Shown: positions 1 through 5,232 of the stretch, in pieces
How positions within the stretch are numbered: the first letter of the stretch is position 1
Layout of the letters: each line of letters starts with the position of its first letter
Assembly (NCBI GenBank): GCA_046316025.1
Contig: JBKCXU010000004.1
Coordinates: 1-5,850 of the forward strand
Source: JAJTHJ01 sp046316025
GTDB taxonomy: Bacteria; Pseudomonadota; Gammaproteobacteria; Burkholderiales; Burkholderiaceae_F
Length of the DNA: 5,850 bases
Reading direction: 5' to 3'
Notes under the pieces: model-generated
What the model was told of the DNA's origin: nothing
The model's database searches: none
What the model saw: only the letters and a program-made list of their open reading frames with translations
Translations under genes and position numbers: made by a program

Positions 1-129
1 GCCTTTGACGGGTCGATCGAAGCGATGGTAGGGAATGGTGCATAGGAGGACTCGGTGAGCGGCTTGATGGCGGTGAGAGGCGTTCCTGCGAGTACCGCGG
101 CGCAAGAGGTCGAGCCTAGGGTCCGCCGC

Positions 130-180
130 GCGCGGTGCAAAATCCGGTAGCCCGACGGGCTCCCTCCGTTTGCACCGCGC
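130..180. repeat. 12-bp inverted repeat around an inner hairpin
   Basis: The arms GCGCGGTGCAAA (130-141) and TTTGCACCGCGC (169-180) are exact reverse complements. Between them AGCCCG-A-CGGGCT (149-161) forms a second, smaller palindrome. The nested fold looks like a dispersed intergenic palindrome or a terminator-like hairpin. There is no T-run after the right arm, so a standard intrinsic terminator is unlikely. Function unknown. Confidence 0.7.
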
Positions 181-198
181 ACCTGATCGGCGCATCGA

Positions 199-248
199 GG
201 TGTACGACTAACGCTGAGACTCGGGTGTACGACTAACGGTGAGACTTC
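199..248. repeat. Two direct copies of a 25-bp unit
   Basis: Two adjacent 25-bp units (199-223 and 224-248) share GGTGTACGACTAACG, one variable base, then TGAGACT, and diverge only in the last two bases and at that one internal position. Their role is not shown by the sequence. Multiple ~20-bp terminal repeats beginning TG are typical of IS21-family insertion sequence ends, so this could be a relic of such an end, but no transposase or partner end is visible in the window. Confidence 0.75.
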
Positions 249-250
249 TC

Positions 251-365
251 CGGTGATCGGTGATCGGTGATCGGTGATCGGTGATCGGTGATCGGTGATC
301 GGTGATCGGTGATCGGTGATCGGTGATCGGTGATCGGTGATCGGTGATCGGTGATCGGTGATCGG
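251..365. repeat. Heptamer tandem array, 16 x CGGTGAT
   Basis: Sixteen perfect head-to-tail copies of CGGTGAT occupy 251-362, followed by a partial CGG to 365. No unit carries a substitution, so the array is either young or kept homogeneous by slippage. Each junction makes a GATC site, giving 16 of them spaced 7 bp apart; every third lies about two helical turns (21 bp) from the first. The last 23 bp (343-365) are the exact reverse complement of 463-485, just before the downstream start codon. The arrangement recalls the heptameric short tandemly repeated repetitive sequences described in filamentous cyanobacteria, though the unit and host differ. Copy number may be unreliable if the assembly used short reads. 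Confidence 0.97.
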
Positions 366-380
366 GAAACGCAGGAGTCT

Positions 381-451
381 GTCATTCCGAGCGCAGCGAG
401 GAATCTCGGTTTCGGCAGCGCTGCGAATCCTCGCCTCCGGCCAGGAATGAC
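381..451. repeat. Dispersed-repeat-like palindrome (GTCATTCC ends)
   Basis: The segment begins GTCATTCC (381-388) and ends GGAATGAC (444-451), which are exact reverse complements. A second pair of complementary blocks, GCGAGGA (396-402) and TCCTCGC (428-434), continues the stem, and the palindrome CAGCGCTG (416-423) sits near the centre. The left arm resembles a GTCATTCCGAGCG...AGCGAGGAATC motif that I recall as an intergenic repeat in many bacterial genomes; this recollection was not checked. It lies inside the larger inverted repeat formed by the heptamer copies on both sides, so the whole of 343-485 can fold as a nested hairpin. Confidence 0.75.
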
Positions 452-461
452 AACAGCTTGA

Positions 462-485
462 ACCGATCACCGATCACCGATCACC
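462..485. repeat. Inverted heptamer copies abutting the MFS start codon
   Basis: About 3.3 copies of ATCACCG, the reverse complement of the CGGTGAT heptamer, run directly into ATG 486. Positions 463-485 pair perfectly with 343-365 (23 bp), enclosing 97 nt. The repeats occupy the place where a Shine-Dalgarno would lie, and none is visible. In RNA the start codon would sit immediately 3' of a long hairpin, which could influence initiation or transcript stability. Confidence 0.93.
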
Positions 486-1652
486 ATGCCCTCCCTCCCC
501 CGCACCGTCTGGCTCCTCGCCGCCATCAGCCTGCTCAACGACGCGGCGAGCGAACTCGTTTATCCGCTGATCCCGCTGTATCTGGCCACCGTGCTCGCCG
601 CCGGGCCGCGCGCGCTGGGCTTGATCGAGGGCGCGGCCGAAGCGACCTCCGCCTTGCTCAAGCTCGTCTCCGGCGTCTGGTACGACCGCGTGCGCCGCGC
701 CAAGCCTTTCGTCGTCGCCGGATACAGCCTGGCGGCAATCGCCCGGCCGCTGATCGCCTTCGTCACCCTCTGGCCGGCGCTGCTGGCGCTGCGCGTGATG
801 GACCGCATCGGCAAGGGGCTGCGCTCCAGCCCGCGCGATGCGCTGCTGGCCGCCTCGGTGCCGGCCGAGCGGCGCGGGCTGGCCTTTGGCCTGCATCGGG
901 CGGGCGACAACGCCGGCGCGGTGATCGGCCCGCTGCTCGCCGCCGCGCTGCTCGCCGCGCAGGTGCCGATCCGCGACATCCTGCTGTGGGCCGCAGTGCC
1001 GGGTGTCTTGTGCGTGCTGCTGGCGTTGGCGCTGCGCGAGCCGGCGCCGGCGGCAGTGGCCGCCAAGCCGCGCTTCGACTGGAACCTGCGCGCGCTGCCC
1101 AAGCCGTTCCGCCGTTACCTGCTGGTGGTGGCGGTGTTCGCGCTCGGCAATTCGAGCAATGCGTTCCTGCTGCTGCGGGGCACGGAGCTGGGCTTGACGC
1201 CGACGCAGGTGGCGCTGTGGTGGGCGCTGTGCTCGGGCACCGCCACACTCGGCGCGGTGCCGCTGTCGCAGCTGTCGGATCGGGTCGGGCGCTTTCGCCT
1301 GATCGCCGCCGGCTGGGTGCTGTATGCGCTGATCTATCTGGCGATGGGCGCGGTGGCGAGTTCGTTCTGGTACTGGCCGCTGGCGGTGCTCTTTGGCCTG
1401 TACCTCGCCGCCACCGAAGGCGCGGAGCGCGCCTTGGTCGCCGACCTGGTGCCGGCCGAGCGGCTCGGCGCCGCCTACGGCTGGTTCAACCTCACCAACG
1501 GCGCAATGCTGTTCCCGGCGTCGGCGCTGTTCGGTTGGTTATGGCAGGGTGCGGGGGTGTGGCTGGCCTTCGCTTTCGGAGCCGGGTGTGCGGTCGCGGC
1601 TTTGCTGCTGCTGCGGCTCTGGGTCCCTACCCCCACAAGCGCAGCGCCGTGA
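486..1652 (+). CDS. MFS transporter, 12-TM, substrate unknown
   Basis: This 388-residue protein is an inner-membrane transporter of the major facilitator superfamily (MFS_1), the usual length for 12 transmembrane helices in two six-helix bundles. Hydrophobic segments begin near residue 8. Charged loop motifs typical of the superfamily are visible: YDRVRR (66-71) after helix 2, RVMDRIGKGLRSSPRDA (103-119), and SDRVGR (264-269) in the second half at the position equivalent to the first. The stretch SLLNDAASELVYPLIPLYL (15-33) with GLIEGAAEATSALLKLVSG (45-63) marks a widespread family usually annotated only as MFS transporter, so no substrate is assigned. The start is the ATG at 486, because helix 1 begins almost at once and no upstream start fits. 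No Shine-Dalgarno is present; inverted heptamer repeats run into the ATG. The 3' end overlaps the convergent azlD by 26 bp. Confidence 0.92.
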   Translation: MPSLPRTVWLLAAISLLNDAASELVYPLIPLYLATVLAAGPRALGLIEGAAEATSALLKLVSGVWYDRVRRAKPFVVAGYSLAAIARPLIAFVTLWPALLALRVMDRIGKGLRSSPRDALLAASVPAERRGLAFGLHRAGDNAGAVIGPLLAAALLAAQVPIRDILLWAAVPGVLCVLLALALREPAPAAVAAKPRFDWNLRALPKPFRRYLLVVAVFALGNSSNAFLLLRGTELGLTPTQVALWWALCSGTATLGAVPLSQLSDRVGRFRLIAAGWVLYALIYLAMGAVASSFWYWPLAVLFGLYLAATEGAERALVADLVPAERLGAAYGWFNLTNGAMLFPASALFGWLWQGAGVWLAFAFGAGCAVAALLLLRLWVPTPTSAAP

Positions 1653-1950
1653 ACGCGGCCATGCCGATGGCCATCGTCGCCAGCATGCTGCGGGTGGCGA
1701 GCATCGCGCCGACGGCCACCGCGGCGGCGATGAGCTTGGGGTCGTTCCACGCGACCAGGCCGCCGCCCTTGACCATCAACACCTCGGGCGCGATCAGCGC
1801 GACCAACGCGCAGGCCGGCGCGTAGCGCAGCGCGTGCTGCACCCGTTCGGGCAACGGCACGTGATCGCCGAGCACGAGAAAGAACGAGCGCGTGCCGACC
1901 GTGACCGCGGTCAGGCCGACGATGGTGGCCCAGATCTCGAGACTGCTCAT
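1627..1950 (-). CDS. azlD: Branched-chain amino acid export subunit AzlD
   Basis: This 107-residue membrane protein is the small subunit of the AzlC/AzlD (E. coli YgaZ/YgaH type) exporter, which moves branched-chain amino acids and toxic analogues such as 4-azaleucine out of the cell. Features seen: an N-terminal hydrophobic helix, GTRSFFLVLGDHVPLPERVQ (19-38), where the family has a conserved arginine and proline-rich loop, RYAPACALVALIAPEVL (42-58), and two further hydrophobic stretches to the C-terminus. The length fits the family (about 100-110 aa). The ATG overlaps the azlC stop in an ATGA (4 bp), which indicates translational coupling; a weak GAGG lies 6 nt upstream. The last 26 bp, including the TAG, overlap the 3' end of the convergent MFS gene. 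Confidence 0.9.
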   Translation of the reverse strand: MSSLEIWATIVGLTAVTVGTRSFFLVLGDHVPLPERVQHALRYAPACALVALIAPEVLMVKGGGLVAWNDPKLIAAAVAVGAMLATRSMLATMAIGMAAFTALRLWG

Positions 1951-2711
1951 GCGCGGCCTCGCAGGCGCTCGCCGGCGATGTCGGCGGCCATCGCCGCGGC
2001 GATGCCGGCCAGCACCGCGGCGACCAGACCGAGCTTCAACGGAAAGCCGGCGGCGGCGACCGCGACCACACCCGAGGTGGCCGCGCCCACCAATGCCGGG
2101 CGGCTGGCGACCATCGGCACCGTCAGCGCCACGAGTGCGAGGATCGCCGCGTAGTCCAACCCCCAACTGCCCGGCACCTGCGCGCCGACGAAGATGCCGA
2201 CGATCGACATGCTCTGCCACGCCAGCCAGTTGCCGGCGGCGATGCCGAGGAAGAACCACACCTGCTCGGTGCTGCCGCGCGCGGCGGCGGGGTCGTTGCG
2301 CTCCTGCGCGGTCCAGCGTTGCAGGCTGATCGCAAAGCCGACGTCGCTCGTCAGGTAGCCCAGCAGCAGCCGCTTGGGCAGCGGGAAGCGCTTGAAGTAC
2401 GGGTACAGCCCGGCCGAGAAAATCACGAAGCGCAGGTTGACCACGGTGGCGGCGAGCAGGATCACCCACACCGGCGCGCTCGCGGCAATCAAGGGCAGCG
2501 CCGCCAGTTGCGCGCTGCCGGCAAACACCAGCAGCGTCATGCCGAGCGCTTCCCAGGGTGTGAGCCCCACCTTGACCATCGCCACGCCGGTGACGAGGCC
2601 CCAGGGGCCGGTAGCGACCGTGGCGGGCAGCACCGCGCGCAGACCGTCGCGGAAGGCGGCGCGGCGTGTGCGCGCCACCGCCGCGTCGCGGCCGAAGACG
2701 AGCTGCGGCAT
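1947..2711 (-). CDS. azlC: Branched-chain amino acid export permease AzlC
   Basis: This 254-residue integral membrane protein is the large subunit of the AzlCD branched-chain amino acid exporter. Family marks seen are FAGSAQLAALPLIAA (63-77), VNLRFVIFSAGLYPYF (91-106), GYLTSDVGFA (118-127) and NWLAWQ (161-166), and the alternating hydrophobic segments fit a multi-pass protein. The frame is open far upstream inside the preceding gene, but homology starts near this ATG. The ATG shares one base with the upstream MFS stop (TGATG), and no Shine-Dalgarno is visible, so reinitiation after the MFS gene is likely. It overlaps azlD by 4 bp at its 3' end. Position opposite ilvE supports a branched-chain amino acid role. 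Some relatives, such as E. coli YgaZ, export valine and possibly methionine, so exact specificity is not certain. Confidence 0.93.
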   Translation of the reverse strand: MPQLVFGRDAAVARTRRAAFRDGLRAVLPATVATGPWGLVTGVAMVKVGLTPWEALGMTLLVFAGSAQLAALPLIAASAPVWVILLAATVVNLRFVIFSAGLYPYFKRFPLPKRLLLGYLTSDVGFAISLQRWTAQERNDPAAARGSTEQVWFFLGIAAGNWLAWQSMSIVGIFVGAQVPGSWGLDYAAILALVALTVPMVASRPALVGAATSGVVAVAAAGFPLKLGLVAAVLAGIAAAMAADIAGERLRGRA

Positions 2712-3910
2712 CACGCCGCCGCGGCGCGGGCGGCCGGCCCGCGCAAGAGCAGATAGAGCACCGCCACTGTCGCCAGCGCCACGGCCGGCAGCGAAAAGAG
2801 ATTCAGATCCAGCCAGCCGGTGCTGGACACGAGCGCGCCGGAAGCCGCCGACGAAGTCACCATCGTCAGGAACACCACCAGATCGTTGATGCCCTGCGCC
2901 TTGGCTTTCTCCGCCGCGCAGTAAGTAGTGGTGAGCAGCGTGGTGGCACCCGTGAACATCAGGTTCCAGCCCAACCCCAGCAGCACCAGCGCGATCCAGA
3001 AATGCCAGTAGGTCAGCCCCGCGTGCGCCACCGCGATGGTGACGAACATCAGCGCGCAGCCGGCGAGCATCACGCGCGGCGCGCCCCAGCGCTTGACCCA
3101 GCCGCCGGTGAAGAAGCCCGGTGCGAACATCGCGATCACGTGCCACTTGATCACGTCCGCTGCGTCCGGGTAGCCGAAGCCGCAGACCTTCATCGCCAGC
3201 GGCGTGGCGGTCATCAGGAGGTTCATCGCGCCGTAGCTGATCGCACCCACCAGCACCGCGACCACGTAGGTCGGTTGCGCGGCGATCTCGCGCAGCGGCC
3301 GCGCCGCGCCCTGCGCCGCCGCTTTCATGTGCGGGATCGCCAGGCGGCTCACGATGAAGCAGGCCAGCAGCGCCACGCAGGACAGCGCGACGTAGGTGCC
3401 GGCAAACTGCGTCGGCAGCGACTCGCGCGTGAGCTTGGACAACTCCGGCCCGACGATGCCGCCGGCCAGACCCCCGGCCAGCACCAGCGAGATGGCCTTT
3501 TCTTTCCACTGCGGGGCGTAGGCGTCGGCCACGTCGGCAGCGGCAAAGCGCATGTACTGCGCAAAGGCGTTGTATAGCCCGACGACAAAGGTGCCCGCGC
3601 ACAGCAGCGCGAAGTTACCGAGCAGCACGCCGGCGGTGGCGGTCGCAGTGCCGACGAAGCCCATCAGCGTGCCGAAGACGAAGCCCGCGCGCCGGCCCCA
3701 GCGCGCCATTGCGAAAGACGCCGGCACCGTGGTCAGCGCCGCGCCGACGATGTAGGTCGTCACCGGCAGCGTGGCGAGCAGCGGCGTGGGGGCCAGCGCC
3801 AGCCCGGCCAGGCCATTGACCGCGATCAGCGTGACGTTGTTGACGTACAGCAGCGCCTGACAGACGACGAGCAGCGCGATCTGCCGGCGTGCGAGGGCGA
3901 GGTCTTGCAC
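2711..3910 (-). CDS. MFS transporter heading the azlCD operon
   Basis: This 399-residue inner-membrane protein has the length and helix pattern of a 12-TM major facilitator. The motif-A position carries a degenerate ARWGRRAGF (69-77) after helix 2. Other notable blocks are GLAGGIVGPELSKLTR (147-162), the central loop around 190-210, and GLGWNLMFTGATTLLTTTY (312-330) followed by EKAKAQGINDLVVF (334-347), which looks well conserved in a proteobacterial MFS family of unassigned substrate. The start is a GTG at 3910-3908, supported by a Shine-Dalgarno AAGGA (3921-3917) 6 nt upstream. The stop overlaps the azlC start by one base, so the three genes are almost certainly one operon. Cotranscription with azlCD suggests transport of an amino acid or related metabolite; that is inference. 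It is unlike the first MFS gene of the window and is not a duplicate of it. Confidence 0.9.
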   Translation of the reverse strand: MQDLALARRQIALLVVCQALLYVNNVTLIAVNGLAGLALAPTPLLATLPVTTYIVGAALTTVPASFAMARWGRRAGFVFGTLMGFVGTATATAGVLLGNFALLCAGTFVVGLYNAFAQYMRFAAADVADAYAPQWKEKAISLVLAGGLAGGIVGPELSKLTRESLPTQFAGTYVALSCVALLACFIVSRLAIPHMKAAAQGAARPLREIAAQPTYVVAVLVGAISYGAMNLLMTATPLAMKVCGFGYPDAADVIKWHVIAMFAPGFFTGGWVKRWGAPRVMLAGCALMFVTIAVAHAGLTYWHFWIALVLLGLGWNLMFTGATTLLTTTYCAAEKAKAQGINDLVVFLTMVTSSAASGALVSSTGWLDLNLFSLPAVALATVAVLYLLLRGPAARAAAA

Positions 3911-3960
3911 GGCGATTCCTTAAAGAGCAAGTTTACCTTTGCGTCAACTTTGTTCGCGCG
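3911..3960 (-). promoter_or_regulatory. Upstream region of the MFS-azlCD operon
   Basis: This stretch is clearly richer in A+T than its surroundings. Read leftward it contains TTGACG (3949-3944), five of six matches to a sigma-70 -35 box, and 17 nt later TTTAAG (3926-3921), a weak -10. The putative -10 overlaps the AAGGA Shine-Dalgarno, so a start from this pair would leave little or no leader; the true -10 may lie elsewhere, or TTGACG may belong to a regulator site. An imperfect dyad (CAAGTTT at 3928-3934, AACTTTG at 3946-3952) could be an operator. Confidence 0.35.
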
Positions 3961-3995
3961 AGTGGACGTGCGTCGTCGGCGACGGCGTCGCTGGC

Positions 3996-4001
3996 TAGAA
4001 T
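3996..4001 (+). promoter_or_regulatory. Probable -10 box of the ilvE promoter
   Basis: TAGAAT matches five of six bases of the sigma-70 -10 consensus and lies 29 nt before the ilvE ATG, leaving room for a short leader with a Shine-Dalgarno. The hexamer 17 nt upstream (TCGTCG, 3973-3978) is a poor -35. A GC-rich hairpin, CGTCG-TCGG-CGACG (3971-3984), falls in this spacer and could either weaken -35 recognition or mark regulation. Confidence 0.45.
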
Positions 4002-4030
4002 CCCCACATTCGCTCACAGGGAGACACTCC

Positions 4031-4951
4031 ATGTCGATGGCCGACCGCGACGGCTGGATCTGGTACGACGGCAAGCTGGTGCCGTGGCGCGATGCGACCA
4101 CGCACGTGCTGACGCACTCGCTGCACTACGGGCTGGCGGTGTTCGAGGGCGTGCGCGCCTACAAGACCGCGGCCGGCACCGCGATCTTCCGCCTCACCGA
4201 GCACACCCAGCGGCTGCTCAACTCGGCGCGCATCTTCAAGATGGAGGTGCCGTACACCGCCGCGCAACTGGAAGACGCGCAGCGCGAGGTGGTGCGCGCC
4301 AACAAGCTCGAGTCCTGCTACCTGCGCCCGCTGGTGTTCTACGGCAGCGAGAAGATGGGCGTGTCGCCGCGCGGCGCCCAGGTGCACGTGGCGATCGCCG
4401 CCTGGCCGTGGGGCGCGTACCTGGGCGAAGAGGGCTTGCAAAAGGGCATCCGCGTGAAGACCTCGTCCTACCAGCGGCACCACATCAACGTGTCGATGGT
4501 GCGCTCCAAGACCGCCGGCCATTATGTGAACTCGATCCTCGCCAACATGGAGGCGCTCGAGCACGGCTACGACGAGGCGCTGTTGCTCGACACCCAGGGC
4601 TTCGTTGCCGAAGGCGCCGGCGAGAACCTCTTCATCGTGCGCGACGGCAAGGTCTGCGAGCCGCAGATGGTCTCCGGCCTGATCGGCATCACGCGCCGTT
4701 CGGTGATCGAGCTGGCCGCCACCCTCGGCTACACGGTCGAGCCGATGCCGATGACGCGCGACGACGTTTATCTGGCCGACGAAGCTTTCTTCACCGGCAC
4801 CGCCGCCGAGATCACGCCCATCCGCGAACTCGACGGCCGCGCGATAGGGCAGGGCAGCCGGGGGCCGGTTACCGAGCAGATCCAGACACTCTTCTTCGAC
4901 GTGGTCAACGGCCGCGACGCGCGCTTCGCGCACTGGCTGGCGCCGGTATGA
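4031..4951 (+). CDS. ilvE: Branched-chain amino acid aminotransferase IlvE
   Basis: This cytoplasmic PLP enzyme (class IV aminotransferase) interconverts leucine, isoleucine and valine with their 2-oxo acids using 2-oxoglutarate/glutamate, the last step of branched-chain synthesis. At 306 residues it has the length of E. coli IlvE and aligns with it nearly throughout from memory. Seen: HSLHYGLAVFEGVRAY (29-44), FRLTEHTQRL (53-62) with the PLP-phosphate arginine R61, the Schiff-base lysine K160 in SKTAGHYVNS, E194 in EGAGENLF, the phosphate-binding I220-T221 and T257 in FFTGTAAEITP, and RGPVTEQIQ near the end. All key residues are intact. The ATG at 4031 has a Shine-Dalgarno GGGAG (4019-4023) 7 nt upstream; an in-frame TTG at 3905 would only add a tail not typical of the family. 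The stop overlaps the zinc-finger gene by 4 bp. Confidence 0.97.
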   Translation: MSMADRDGWIWYDGKLVPWRDATTHVLTHSLHYGLAVFEGVRAYKTAAGTAIFRLTEHTQRLLNSARIFKMEVPYTAAQLEDAQREVVRANKLESCYLRPLVFYGSEKMGVSPRGAQVHVAIAAWPWGAYLGEEGLQKGIRVKTSSYQRHHINVSMVRSKTAGHYVNSILANMEALEHGYDEALLLDTQGFVAEGAGENLFIVRDGKVCEPQMVSGLIGITRRSVIELAATLGYTVEPMPMTRDDVYLADEAFFTGTAAEITPIRELDGRAIGQGSRGPVTEQIQTLFFDVVNGRDARFAHWLAPV

Positions 4952-5142
4952 GCACGACCGAGTTGCCGGTGGTCGAGCTGGCCGCGAAGGACTTGCCGGC
5001 GTTCTGCCCCAACCCGTCGATGCCCGTGTGGAATCACCACCCGCGCGTGTTTCTCGACGTGACCAGGACCGGCGAAGCGATGTGCCCGTACTGCGGCACC
5101 AAGTACCGGTTGCGGGCGGGTGAAGTGGTGAAGGAACACTGA
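4948..5142 (+). CDS. Small CHCC zinc-finger protein (zf-CHCC)
   Basis: This 64-residue protein matches the zf-CHCC family (PF10276), the bacterial relatives of the mitochondrial complex I subunit NDUFS6. The four expected zinc ligands are present: C20 in FCP, H31 in NHHPRVFLDV, and C46 and C49 in MCPYCGTKYRL. The protein ends shortly after the domain, and there is no signal peptide or membrane segment. The bacterial function is not established. The ATG overlaps the ilvE stop as ATGA, with no Shine-Dalgarno, so it is probably translated by coupling to ilvE. This ilvE-zinc finger pairing is, to my knowledge, common in betaproteobacteria, which supports the start and the taxonomic guess. Confidence 0.9.
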   Translation: MSTTELPVVELAAKDLPAFCPNPSMPVWNHHPRVFLDVTRTGEAMCPYCGTKYRLRAGEVVKEH

Positions 5143-5148
5143 AAGGAC

Positions 5149-5232
5149 GTTGTCGGCTTTCTGTTGTCGGTTGGCCCCACCCATGCTTCTCGCCAACAGA
5201 CGACAGACAACAGACGACGGACAACAGCCGAC
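5149..5232. repeat. Second inverted-heptamer cassette, abutting the NTF2-like start
   Basis: The left part holds two copies of GTTGTCG exactly 14 bp apart (5149-5155 and 5163-5169), that is two repeat periods. The right part is a degenerate 7-bp array: ACAGACG, ACAGACA, ACAGACG, ACGGACA, ACAGCCG (5196-5230), then AC and the ATG at 5233. Positions 5160-5175 and 5192-5207 form a 16-bp stem with one mismatch (5169/5198) and one G-U pair (5165/5202) around a 16-nt loop. The layout is like that at 251-485: a heptamer array in one orientation, an inverted copy, and the array running to a start codon. GTTGTCG agrees with GTGATCG of the first array at 5 of 7 positions. Confidence 0.85.

Larger units (their letters stand above)
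1..250. other. Left-edge region with no recognisable gene
   Basis: No convincing coding region is visible here. In frame 1 there are 14 open codons ending at TAG 43-45 (reading AFDGSIEAMVGNGA), which could be the tail of a gene that begins outside the window, but it is too short to identify. A good Shine-Dalgarno (AGGAGG, 44-49) lies 5 nt before a GTG at 55 that opens 31 codons ending at TAG 148-150. The product (start VSGLMAVRGVPAS, end RARCKIR) matches nothing I recognise, and its 3' end lies inside the inverted repeat at 130-180. The rest is repeat structure described in separate entries. Confidence 0.5.

Noticed and set aside
251..365. CRISPR array
   Set aside because: The units are 7 bp, contiguous and identical, with no spacers and no cas genes.
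251..485. Replication origin or iteron cluster
   Set aside because: The iterons are only 7 bp with no spacing, and no replication protein gene or DnaA-box set is visible.
458..1825. 455-codon open frame on the + strand
   Set aside because: It overlaps the whole MFS gene in another frame, and its product is a low-complexity Arg/Ala/Gly-rich sequence typical of GC-rich shadow frames.
2712..3602. Long 5' extension of the azlC frame
   Set aside because: The frame is open only as a shadow of the upstream MFS gene; AzlC homology starts near ATG 2711.
3905..4030. N-terminal extension of ilvE from TTG 3905
   Set aside because: It would overlap the start of the divergent MFS gene, include the probable -10 box, and add 42 residues absent from IlvE proteins. 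The ATG at 4031 has a good Shine-Dalgarno.
5164..5232. Upstream start for the NTF2-like gene
   Set aside because: The extra residues are translated heptamer repeat (QQTTDNRRRTT), and the fold begins after 5233.
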